Positions 20,632 through 28,573 of a DNA stretch of 64,000 bases are shown piece after piece. Source of the stretch: Streptomyces cellulosae (GTDB lineage: Bacteria; Actinomycetota; Actinomycetes; Streptomycetales; Streptomycetaceae); contig NZ_JOEV01000009.1 of NCBI RefSeq assembly GCF_000721105.1, positions 1 to 64,000 of the forward strand, read 5' to 3'. Every line of letters starts with the position of its first letter. The first letter of the stretch is position 1. The position numbers and the translations under genes were made by a program. The notes below the pieces were generated by a model. That model ran no database searches. It was not told the DNA's origin and saw only the letters and a list, made by a program, of their open reading frames with translations.

Positions 20632-21923
20632 GCACGGGCCTCCGCCGTCTGTGCCGTCAGTTCCCGGGCCCGGGTCCGCGCCCAGGTCTCCGCTTCGAGG
20701 ACGTCCGCGACGGTGAGCGAGGTTCCCGCACGCGGGGTGCCGTGCTCGTCCACCACCCGGGTCACGGTCTCCATGATCCCGTTGAACGGCAGCGCGCCGG
20801 CCCGGAAGGACTCGACGCACTCCTCGTTGGCCGCATTGAACACCGCCGGGGCCGTGCCCGCGAGCTGTCCGACGCGGCGCGCCAGGCCGACGGACGGGAA
20901 GGCGTCGTTGTCGAGCGGGAAGAACTCCCAGGTCGACGCCTTGCTCCAGTCGAACGCCGGCGCCGCGTCGGGGACGCGTTCGGGCCAGCCCAGCCCGATC
21001 GCGATCGGGCCGCGCATGTCGGGGGGTGTCGCCTGGGCGATCGTGGATCCGTCCGTGAACTCAACCATCGAGTGGACATACGACTGCGGGTGCACGACCA
21101 CCTCAATCCGATCGAAGGGAATGTCGTAGAGGAGGTGCGCCTCGATGACTTCGAGGCCCTTGTTGACGAGGGTCGCGGAGTTGATGGTGATCACCGGGCC
21201 CATGGCCCAGGTGGGGTGCGCGAGGGCCTCCTCGACGGTGACGTTCGCCAGTTCGGCCTTCGTCCGGCCGCGGAAGGGGCCCCCGGAGGCGGTGACGACG
21301 AGCTTGCGCACGTCCGCTCTCGTGCCGGAGGCCAGTGCCTGGAACAGCGCCGCGTGCTCGGAGTCGACCGGGATGATCTGGCCCGGCTTGGCGAGAGCCT
21401 TGACCAGCGGACCGCCCACGATGAGCGACTCCTTGTTGGCGAGCGCGAGGGTGCGGCCCGCCTCCAGGGCGGCGAGGGTCGGGGCGAGGCCGATGGAGCC
21501 TGTGATGCCGTTCAGGACGGTGTGACACTCCGCGGAATCGGCGCCGGCGAGCCGGGTGGCCGCGTCCGGTCCGGCGAGTATCTCGGGGAGCGGCTCTCCG
21601 GGGCCGTACTGGGAGCTCAGGGCCTCGCGCAGGTCCGGTACGACGTCCTCGCGGGCGACCGCGACGGTCCGCACCCGGAGCCGACGCGCCTGCTCGGCCA
21701 GGAGCGCCACCCGGCCGCCGTTGGCCGAGAGCCCGGTGACCCGGAACCGGTCGGGGTTGCGCAGCACGAGGTCGATGGCCTGGGTGCCGATCGAGCCGGT
21801 GGAACCGAGGATCACCACGTCCTTCGGGCCGGTGCCCGCGACCGGGTCGTGGACGAGGTGCGGGTCGGCGAGGGCAGACGGGGCTTGCGCCCCGCGCCCG
21901 GTGGGGGCTGGACTGTCGCTCAT
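20628..21923 (-). CDS. dxr: 1-deoxy-D-xylulose-5-phosphate reductoisomerase
   Basis: This enzyme makes methylerythritol phosphate from DXP with NADPH, the first committed step of the MEP pathway. The 431-residue protein has the dinucleotide motif [19 protein letters not shown] near residue 40, [27 protein letters not shown] and the metal/substrate loop TASGGPFRG. The start at ATG 21923 gives the usual short N-terminal extension; a G-run precedes it. It is coupled to the downstream protease gene by a four-base overlap. Confidence 0.96.
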   Translation of the reverse strand: MSDSPAPTGRGAQAPSALADPHLVHDPVAGTGPKDVVILGSTGSIGTQAIDLVLRNPDRFRVTGLSANGGRVALLAEQARRLRVRTVAVAREDVVPDLREALSSQYGPGEPLPEILAGPDAATRLAGADSAECHTVLNGITGSIGLAPTLAALEAGRTLALANKESLIVGGPLVKALAKPGQIIPVDSEHAALFQALASGTRADVRKLVVTASGGPFRGRTKAELANVTVEEALAHPTWAMGPVITINSATLVNKGLEVIEAHLLYDIPFDRIEVVVHPQSYVHSMVEFTDGSTIAQATPPDMRGPIAIGLGWPERVPDAAPAFDWSKASTWEFFPLDNDAFPSVGLARRVGQLAGTAPAVFNAANEECVESFRAGALPFNGIMETVTRVVDEHGTPRAGTSLTVADVLEAETWARTRARELTAQTAEARA

Positions 21924-21987
21924 CCCCCCATTGTGGCCGCACGAGGCTGTGCGGAGGACAGCGCGTCCCTCACCCGGGGGGCGCACA

Positions 21988-22014
21988 GGCCGGCGGGCGC
22001 GCGGCCCGCCGGCC
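21988..22014. terminator. Hairpin after the acyl-CoA dehydrogenase gene
   Basis: A perfect 10-bp stem (GGCCGGCGGG) with a 7-base loop lies immediately past the stop at 22024 on the leftward strand, ahead of dxr. Confidence 0.55.
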
Positions 22015-22023
22015 CGGGACACG

Positions 22024-23961
22024 TCAGCGGATCGGCCGGTGCACGTTCTCCCGCCGGCTCGGACCCGGTGTCGCATCCGCGATCCACGGCCCGTCACCGG
22101 ACGGATCGACGATGCCCTCCTCCAGCCACTCGTAGGTACCCGACAGCACACCCTTGACGACCGTGCGGTCCAGGTCGTCGGTGTTGGCCCACAGGCGGCC
22201 GAAGAGTTCCTCGACGCGGATGCGGGACTGGCGGCAGAAGATGTCGGCGAGCTGGTAGGCCTCGCGGCCGTGGTCGCCGTTGCCGCGCAGCAGCTCGGCG
22301 CGGACGCAGGCCGCGCTCATCGCGAACAGTTCCGCGCCGATGTCGACGATCCGGCCCAGGAAGCCCTGCTTGGTCTCCATCCGGCCCTGCCAGCGGGACA
22401 TGGCGTAGAAGGTCGAGCGGGCGAGTTTGCGGGCGGTGCGTTCGACGTAGCGCAGGTGCGGGGAGAGGTCGATCTCGCGCTTGAACTCGTTGTAGGAGGT
22501 GGGGAGCTGGCCCGGTCCCGCGACCAGCTTGGGCAGCCACTTGGCGTAGAAGACACCGGCCTGGGCGCCTGCCTTCGCCTTGTCCGTCAGGGACTTGTCG
22601 GGGTCGATCAGGTCGCCGGCGACGGACAGGTGGGCGTCGACCGCCTCGCGGGCGATCAGCAGGTGCATGATCTCGGTGGAGCCCTCGAAGATGCGGTTGA
22701 TGCGCAGGTCGCGCAGGATCTGCTCGGCGGGGACCCCCCGCTCGCCGCGCGCCCGCAGGGACTCCGCCGTCTCGAAGCCGCGGCCGCCCCTGATCTGGAC
22801 CAGTTCGTCGGCCATCAGCCAGGCCATCTCGGAGCCGTAGAGCTTGGCGAGGGCGGCCTCGATGCGGATGTCGTTGCGGTCCTCGTCCGCCATCTGGGAG
22901 GAGAGGTCCACGACGGCCTCCAGGGCGAACGTCGTCGCCGCGATGAAGCTGATCTTCGAACCGACCGCCTCGTGGAACGCGACCGGCTTGCCCCACTGCT
23001 CGCGGGCAGCCGACCACTCGCGGGCGATCTTCAGGCACCACTTGCCGGCGCCCACACACATCGCGGGCAGCGACAGGCGGCCGGTGTTGAGGGTGGTGAG
23101 CGCGATCTTCAGACCCGCGCCCTCCGGGCCGATGCGGTTGGCGGCGGGGACCCGGACCTGGTGGAAGCGGGTGACGCCGTTCTCCAGGCCGCGCAGGCCC
23201 ATGAACGCGTTGCGGTTCTCGACGGTGACCCCCTCGGAGGAGGACTCGACGACGAACGCCGTGATGCCGCCCTTGTGGCCCTCGGACTTGGGCACCCGGG
23301 CCATCACGACGAGCAGGTCGGCGACCACGCCGTTGGTGGTCCAGAGCTTCACCCCGTCGAGGACGTAGTCGTCCCCGTCGGGCACGGCGGACGTGGCCAG
23401 GCGGGCCGGGTCGGAGCCGACGTCCGGTTCGGTCAGCAGGAACGCCGAGATGTCCGTGCGGGCGCAGCGCGGCAGGAAGGTGTCCTTCTGCTCCTGGGTG
23501 CCGAAGATCTTCAGCGGCTGCGGGACGCCGATCGACTGGTGGGCGGAGAGCAGCGCGCCCACCGCGGGGTTCGCGGAGCCGACCAGGGCGAGGGCCTTGT
23601 TGTAGTAGACCTGCGTGAGGCCCAGGCCGCCGTACTTGGTGTCGATCTTCATGCCGAGGGCGCCGAGTTCCTTGAGGCCGTCGATGATCGCGTCGGGAAT
23701 ACGGGCCTCTCGTTCGATCAGCGCGCCGTCGATCTTCGTCTCGCAGAAGTCGCGCAGCTTGGCGAGGAACTCCTCGCCGCGCTGGGCGTCCTCGGTGGCC
23801 GGCATCGGGTGGGGGTGGATGAGGTCGAGCCGGAAGCGGCCCAGGAACAGTTCCTTGGCGAAGCTGGGCTTGCGCCAGTCCTGTTCCCGGGCTGCCTCCG
23901 CGACCTGACGCGCTTCGCGTTCGGTGACGGCAGGTCGGGAGGGGGTGGGTGGAGCGGACAT
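22024..23961 (-). CDS. Long-form acyl-CoA dehydrogenase
   Basis: This FAD enzyme introduces the alpha-beta double bond in fatty acyl-CoA. At 645 residues it is longer than short- and medium-chain enzymes (~380) and resembles the very-long-chain type with a C-terminal helical extension. Residues about 85-470 form the core: GGLGLTQVYYNKALALVGSAN, the FAD-binding FLLTEPDVGSDPARLATSA, and NRIFEGSTEIMHLLIAREA, whose Glu fits the catalytic base position of this subgroup. The start at ATG 23961 has GAGG nine bases upstream. It is divergent from the LacI gene with a 447-bp gap. Confidence 0.92.
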   Translation of the reverse strand: MSAPPTPSRPAVTEREARQVAEAAREQDWRKPSFAKELFLGRFRLDLIHPHPMPATEDAQRGEEFLAKLRDFCETKIDGALIEREARIPDAIIDGLKELGALGMKIDTKYGGLGLTQVYYNKALALVGSANPAVGALLSAHQSIGVPQPLKIFGTQEQKDTFLPRCARTDISAFLLTEPDVGSDPARLATSAVPDGDDYVLDGVKLWTTNGVVADLLVVMARVPKSEGHKGGITAFVVESSSEGVTVENRNAFMGLRGLENGVTRFHQVRVPAANRIGPEGAGLKIALTTLNTGRLSLPAMCVGAGKWCLKIAREWSAAREQWGKPVAFHEAVGSKISFIAATTFALEAVVDLSSQMADEDRNDIRIEAALAKLYGSEMAWLMADELVQIRGGRGFETAESLRARGERGVPAEQILRDLRINRIFEGSTEIMHLLIAREAVDAHLSVAGDLIDPDKSLTDKAKAGAQAGVFYAKWLPKLVAGPGQLPTSYNEFKREIDLSPHLRYVERTARKLARSTFYAMSRWQGRMETKQGFLGRIVDIGAELFAMSAACVRAELLRGNGDHGREAYQLADIFCRQSRIRVEELFGRLWANTDDLDRTVVKGVLSGTYEWLEEGIVDPSGDGPWIADATPGPSRRENVHRPIR

Positions 23962-24285
23962 TGAGGCTCACCTCGCCGCGAATCGGGATCTTGGGGCCGT
24001 TTGGTTACCGACGGGTGCTACCCGATCGTATGTACCCGATCCGGGCCGCTCCCACCACCCCTCGCGGGCCGTTCGGCCGATGCCGGCCGGCCGGTCGCCC
24101 CGAAAGGTCCCACCGCATGGCCCCGCGGGGCCGGTCGTGGTAGGCAGGGACCGCGACACCGCGCGGAGCGGCGGCACCGGGCCGGCCACGGACCCGCCCC
24201 GAACCCGCCCCGACCCGCCCCGCCGCGGTCTCACCCGGAAGTCCGCCCGGCGAGGACGCGTCGAAGAGGGTGCACAGGAGAGTCT

Positions 24286-24305
24286 TTGTCGAAGCGCTTC
24301 GACAA
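24286..24305. promoter_or_regulatory. LacI-type operator O1, upstream of its own gene
   Basis: TTGTCGAAGCGCTTCGACAA is a perfect 20-bp palindrome with a central CG, the form typical of LacI-family operators. It overlaps the spacer of a plausible promoter (-35 TTGTCG at 24286-24291, 16 bp, -10 TATGGA at 24308-24313), so binding would block transcription of the regulator. The same core recurs at 24380, 39052 and 39234. Confidence 0.8.
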
Positions 24306-24376
24306 CCTATGGACACCCACCTCCGGTGGAGCTACTGTCGAACCACCCTCACCCGCCATTGTTCGCACTGCGCACT

Positions 24377-24393
24377 GTCGAAGCGCTTCACAA
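24377..24393. promoter_or_regulatory. LacI-type operator O2, 16 bp before the regulator start
   Basis: GTCGAAGCGCTTCAC shares the GAAGCGCTTC core (24380-24389) with O1, with an imperfect right arm. The centre-to-centre spacing from O1 is about 89 bp. It lies between the promoter and the start codon at 24409, so it could act as a second, roadblock-type operator. Confidence 0.65.
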
Positions 24394-24408
24394 AGCTTGG
24401 AGAGCTGG

Positions 24409-25425
24409 ATGGTCACCCTCGCCGAGGTCGCCCAGCACGCCGGAGTCTCGGCGAGCACGGTGAGCTATGTCCTCAGTGGCAAGCGGTCCATCTCCACGAC
24501 CACCCGGCAGCGGGTCGAGCAGAGCATCCGCGAACTCGGCTACCACCCGAACGCAGGCGCCCGCGCCCTGGCCAGCAACAAGTCGAACATCATCGCGCTG
24601 ATGATCCCGCTGCGCACCGACATGTACGTGCCGGTGATGATGGAGATCGCCATCGCGGTGGCCACCACCGCCCGCACCCATGGGTACGACGTCCTGTTGC
24701 TCACCGGCGAGGAGGGCCCCGACGCGGTGCGCCGCGTCACCGGCAGCGGGCTCGCCGACGCGATGATCCTGATGGACGTCGAACTCGACGACGAGCGGCT
24801 GCCGTTGCTGCGCGGCACCGACCAGCCGTCCGTGCTCATCGGGCTGCCCGCCGACACCACCGGCTTGACCTGCGTGGACCTCGACTTCAAGGCGACGGGC
24901 GCGCTGTGCGTGGAGCACCTCGCGAAGCTCGGGCACCGTGACATCGCTGTCATCGGCGAGGCCCCGGCCGTCTACGAACGGCACACCGGTTTTGCCGAGC
25001 GCACCCTCGACGGACTGCGGTCGCGCGCCCAGGAGCTGGGTGTACGGCTGCTGCACCGGCCGTGCGACGGCGGGTACGACGCGATGGCCGTGACCTTCGC
25101 CCGGGTACTCGACGAACGCCCGGGCACCACCGGGTTCGTGGTCCAGAACGAGTCGGCGGTCGAGCCGCTGCTCGCCCTGCTGCGCCAGCAGGGCCGGGCC
25201 GTGCCCGAGGACGTGTCGGTGGTGGCGATCTGCCCGGACCAGGTCGCCGTGCAGGCCTCGGTGCGCCTCACGTCCGTCGCCATCCCGGCGCAGGAGATGG
25301 GCCGGCACGCCGTGGAGCGCCTGGTCGCCAAGCTGGAGGGCCACGGCACCGACGAAGTCGTGCTGATCGCGCCCGAGTTGACGGTCCGGACGAGTACGGG
25401 ACCGGCTCCGGCCGTCGCATCTTGA
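24409..25425 (+). CDS. LacI-family regulator of the xyloglucan locus
   Basis: A 338-residue repressor. The N-terminal helix-turn-helix is TLAEVAQHAGVSASTVSYVLSGKRSIS with the hinge helix in NAGARALASNKSN, followed by a periplasmic-binding-protein-like sugar domain. The start ATG 24409 follows GGAGAG. Two palindromes just upstream imply autoregulation, and matching palindromes at the divergent importer / GH3 promoters imply it controls those genes. The inducer is likely a xyloglucan-derived oligosaccharide or sugar, by inference from the neighbours. Confidence 0.9.
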   Translation: MVTLAEVAQHAGVSASTVSYVLSGKRSISTTTRQRVEQSIRELGYHPNAGARALASNKSNIIALMIPLRTDMYVPVMMEIAIAVATTARTHGYDVLLLTGEEGPDAVRRVTGSGLADAMILMDVELDDERLPLLRGTDQPSVLIGLPADTTGLTCVDLDFKATGALCVEHLAKLGHRDIAVIGEAPAVYERHTGFAERTLDGLRSRAQELGVRLLHRPCDGGYDAMAVTFARVLDERPGTTGFVVQNESAVEPLLALLRQQGRAVPEDVSVVAICPDQVAVQASVRLTSVAIPAQEMGRHAVERLVAKLEGHGTDEVVLIAPELTVRTSTGPAPAVAS

Positions 25426-25459
25426 CCTGCGTTCACCTGACCGGTGTTCACCTGAATCG

Positions 25460-25515
25460 CGTTCCCTGACCCGCGTTCCCTGACCCGCGTTCCCTGACCC
25501 GCGTTCCCTGACCCG
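25460..25515. repeat. Four 14-bp tandem repeats after the LacI gene
   Basis: The unit GTTCCCTGACCCGC occurs four times between 25460 and 25515, followed at about 25550-25592 by a second, 13-bp degenerate repeat (CGCTGATCTGTCT). Together they fill most of the 247-bp gap before the GH31 gene. No spacers of unique sequence separate the units, so this is not a CRISPR array. Confidence 0.85.
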
Positions 25516-25672
25516 CCTCTGCCCGACCTGCCCTTCCCTATCTGCCTCCCTGATCTGTCTCGCTGATCTGTCTCGCTGATCTGCCTCCCTCGATCTGCCT
25601 TCAGCCGCGCACGCCCCCCTGCGGCACCGCCATGTCCGCACCCGTCGTCTGCCCTCCTTCAAGGAGCCCCTC

Positions 25673-27733
25673 GTGAATCAGCCTGCCGAAACCCAGCCCC
25701 TGGCCGGAGGTCAGCCCCAGGTCAGCCTCGCGCAGTCGTCACCCACTGTCGGCACTTTCCGGGAGCGGGACGGCGCGCTGGAGTGGAGCGGCCGCCAGGA
25801 GACGGTGCGGATCGAGCCGTGGGGGCCGGACGCGGTCCGGGTCCGGGCCCGGCTCGGCGGTCCGGTTCTGGAGGGGCTGCCGGGCGCGCTGCTCGACGAG
25901 CCGCCGGTCACCGAGTCCACCGTCAAGATCGAGGACGGGCACGGCTCGCTGACCGTCGGCGCGCTGACCGTCGAGGTGAGTGCCGAGGGCCTGATCCGTT
26001 TCCTGCGCACCGAGGACGGCTCCGAGGTCCTGGCCGAGGAGCGCGCCCACTTCTGGTGGCCGGGCTCGCGCCTGTACACCGCCGTCGGCAACGGCCACCA
26101 CCGCCTGGAGCAGCGTTTCGCCGCCTACGAGGACGAGAAGCTGTACGGCCTCGGCCAGCACCAGCACGGCCGCCTCGACCAGAAGGGCCTGGTCCTGGAC
26201 CTGGTCCAGCGCAACGCCGAGGTCGGCATCCCGGTCCTCGTCTCCAGCCGCGGCTACACCCTGCTGTGGAACAACCCGGCGATCGGGCGCGTGGAGCTGG
26301 CCGGCAACGGCACCCGCTGGGTGGCGGACTCGGCCCGGCAGATCGACTACTGGATCACCGCGGGCGCTCCGGCCGAGGCCCAGCGCCACTACAGCGCGGT
26401 GACCGGGCGCACCCCAATGCTGCCGGAGTGGGCGGCGGGCTTCTGGCAGTGCAAGCTGCGCTACCGCACCCAGGACGAACTCCTCGCCGTGGCCCGGGAG
26501 TACAAGCGCCGGGGCCTGCCCCTGTCCGCCATCGTCTGCGACTTCTTCCACTGGACCCACCTGGGCGACTGGAAGTTCGACCCGAGGGAATGGCCGGACC
26601 CGGCGGCGATGGTGCGCGAGCTGGAGGAGCTCGGGGTGAAGCTGGTGGTGTCCGTGTGGCCGTCGGTGTCCCCGCTCTCCGAGAACCACCAGCTCATGGA
26701 GCAGCGCGGCTACTTCATCGGCACCCAGTACGGCCCGATGGCACACGCCGACTGGCCGGACAAGGAGGTCGCCTCCACCGTCCAGGTCGCCTTCTACGAC
26801 GCCACCAACCCCGAGGCCCGTGACTTCGTGTGGTCACGTGTCAAGCGCAACTATCTGGAGCCGTACGGCATCACGGCCTTCTGGCTGGACGCCTGCGAGC
26901 CGGAGCTGAAGCCGGGCTTCTCGGAGAACCTGCGCTACTGGGCGGGCCCGGGCCTGGAGGTCGGCAACATGTATCCGGCCGAGAACGCCCGCACCTTCTA
27001 CGATGGCCTGCTGGCCTCCGGCGAGGACGAGGTGATCTCCCTCAACCGCTCGGCGTGGGCGGGCAGTCAGCGCTACGGCGCCGCCCTGTGGTCCGGTGAC
27101 ATCGGCACCGACTTCCCGACCCTGCGCCGCCAGATCGCGGCCGGCCTCAACACGGCCCTGTCGGGTATCCCGTGGTGGAACACGGACATCGGCGGCTTCC
27201 ACGGCGGCGACCCGGACGACCCGGCGTACCAGGAGGTCATGGTCCGCTGGTTCCAGTTCGGCGCGCTGTCCCCGCTGATGCGTCTGCACGGCTTCCGCGA
27301 CCCGGGCATGCCGCTGGGCCCGGACATGACCGGCGGCCCCAACGAGGTGTGGTCGTACGGCGAGGAGGCCGGCGCGATCCTGGAGAAGTACCTGCGGCTG
27401 CGCGAGCGCCTGAAGCCGTACGTCCTGAAGGTCATGGGCGAGGCGCACGACGAGGGCCTGCCGGTCATGCGGCCGCTGTTCCTGGAGTTCCCCGGGGACC
27501 AGGCCACCTGGTCGGTCGACGACGCCTACCTCTTCGGCCCGGACCTGCTGGTCGCCCCGGTGCTCACCGCGGGCGCCACGGTGCGTACGGCGTACCTCCC
27601 GGCGGGCGCGACCTGGACGGACGCGTGGACCGGTGAGACGTACGAGGGCGGCGTGACCGTCACGGTCGACGCCCCGCTGGACCGCATCCCGCTGTTCCTG
27701 CGGGACGGGGCGCGGCTGCCCGTAGCGGAGTAG
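25673..27733 (+). CDS. GH31 alpha-xylosidase
   Basis: A 686-residue glycoside hydrolase, without a signal peptide. The GH31 catalytic barrel starts near residue 240 (TGRTPMLPEWAAGFWQCKLRY). The nucleophile is D406 in AFWLDACEPE and the acid/base is D476 in LWSGDIGT. The WLDxxEPE form is that of alpha-xylosidases rather than alpha-glucosidases, so the likely reaction is removal of non-reducing-end alpha-1,6-xylose from imported xyloglucan oligosaccharides in the cytoplasm. The start is GTG 25673 with AAGGAG seven bases upstream. It lies downstream of the LacI gene in the same direction. Confidence 0.88.
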   Translation: MNQPAETQPLAGGQPQVSLAQSSPTVGTFRERDGALEWSGRQETVRIEPWGPDAVRVRARLGGPVLEGLPGALLDEPPVTESTVKIEDGHGSLTVGALTVEVSAEGLIRFLRTEDGSEVLAEERAHFWWPGSRLYTAVGNGHHRLEQRFAAYEDEKLYGLGQHQHGRLDQKGLVLDLVQRNAEVGIPVLVSSRGYTLLWNNPAIGRVELAGNGTRWVADSARQIDYWITAGAPAEAQRHYSAVTGRTPMLPEWAAGFWQCKLRYRTQDELLAVAREYKRRGLPLSAIVCDFFHWTHLGDWKFDPREWPDPAAMVRELEELGVKLVVSVWPSVSPLSENHQLMEQRGYFIGTQYGPMAHADWPDKEVASTVQVAFYDATNPEARDFVWSRVKRNYLEPYGITAFWLDACEPELKPGFSENLRYWAGPGLEVGNMYPAENARTFYDGLLASGEDEVISLNRSAWAGSQRYGAALWSGDIGTDFPTLRRQIAAGLNTALSGIPWWNTDIGGFHGGDPDDPAYQEVMVRWFQFGALSPLMRLHGFRDPGMPLGPDMTGGPNEVWSYGEEAGAILEKYLRLRERLKPYVLKVMGEAHDEGLPVMRPLFLEFPGDQATWSVDDAYLFGPDLLVAPVLTAGATVRTAYLPAGATWTDAWTGETYEGGVTVTVDAPLDRIPLFLRDGARLPVAE

Positions 27734-27752
27734 CCGTGCCGGACGCGGAGGT

Positions 27753-27784
27753 GCGGCCGGTCCCGTCGGGGAGGGACCGGCCGC
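27753..27784. terminator. Bidirectional hairpin between GH31 and GH12
   Basis: A perfect 12-bp stem (GCGGCCGGTCCC and complement) with an 8-base loop lies between the convergent stops at 27733 and 27805. Confidence 0.75.
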
Positions 27785-27804
27785 GTCGCCGCGCGGTGGA
27801 GTGG

Positions 27805-28518
27805 TCAGCTGCTGCTGACCGTCAGGTTGTTGGTGGTGAAGTCCAGGCCGCCGGACGACGAGGTGATCTCGAAGCCGAACTGCACGTCACCGATGGTCTC
27901 GTTGCCGAACCAGCCCTTGGTGTCCTTGATCCACTTGAGGATCGGCAGGATGTTCACCGAGCCGGAGGACGAGTTCGAGGTGCGCACGAAGGAGAACACC
28001 TCGTTCGCCCCGTTGTTGCCCTTGTAGACGGTCCAGGTGTGACCGCCGAGCGTCACGTTCCCCTGCGAGGTGCCGAGGGGGCCGACGGCTCCGGTCTTGT
28101 TGACCCAGAGCATGATCTCGTAGTCGTAGTCGGTGTCCCAGATGTCGTACGACGTGTTGTACGCGCCGGACGAGGGGACCGTGACGTTGTAGTTGCTGGA
28201 GAGCGAGCCCAGCGAGGTGATCGACTTGTTGATCACCTTCTTGGAGTTCGGGTAGGACTTGATGCCGCCGGTGTTGGGGTGGTTGGCGTTGACGCCCCAG
28301 TTGGTGCCGGAGTTGGCCCAGATGCACTGGCTGCCGGCGCCGGAGCCCCAGATGTTGTTGTAGAGCGTGTAGCCGTTCAGGGTCGTGTTGCCCCACTGGT
28401 CGCAGGTGTTCCAGACGGCGGCGGAGGCGGGGGCGGAGGCGAGGCCGACGGTGGCGCCGATGGCCATCGCGGGGGCCAGCACGGCCATGGTGACCTTGCG
28501 AAGTGTACTCTTTGCCAT
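27805..28518 (-). CDS. Secreted GH12 endoglucanase / xyloglucanase
   Basis: A 237-residue secreted enzyme. The N-terminus has basic residues, a hydrophobic core and an ASA-A cleavage region near residue 33. The mature protein (VWNTCDQWGNTTLNGYTLYNN) is a single GH12 beta-jelly-roll domain. The catalytic pair is E134 in DYDYEIMLWVN (nucleophile) and E217 in VQFGFEITSS (acid/base). GH12 enzymes cut beta-1,4-glucan backbones; several prefer xyloglucan. There is no cellulose-binding module. It is the last gene of the leftward operon, 55 bp after the GH95 stop. Confidence 0.9.
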   Translation of the reverse strand: MAKSTLRKVTMAVLAPAMAIGATVGLASAPASAAVWNTCDQWGNTTLNGYTLYNNIWGSGAGSQCIWANSGTNWGVNANHPNTGGIKSYPNSKKVINKSITSLGSLSSNYNVTVPSSGAYNTSYDIWDTDYDYEIMLWVNKTGAVGPLGTSQGNVTLGGHTWTVYKGNNGANEVFSFVRTSNSSSGSVNILPILKWIKDTKGWFGNETIGDVQFGFEITSSSGGLDFTTNNLTVSSS

Positions 28519-28573
28519 GGTGTGTCCCTTTCCATGGGTGGGGGGAATGCGGGGGGAGATGGTGCGGGGGGGA

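Noticed and set aside
24377..24408. Second palindrome as part of a -35/-10 pair for the LacI gene
   Set aside because: No acceptable -10 lies between it and the start codon; it is better read as a downstream operator.
25460..25592. Possible CRISPR array
   Set aside because: The units are contiguous without unique spacers, and no cas gene is present.
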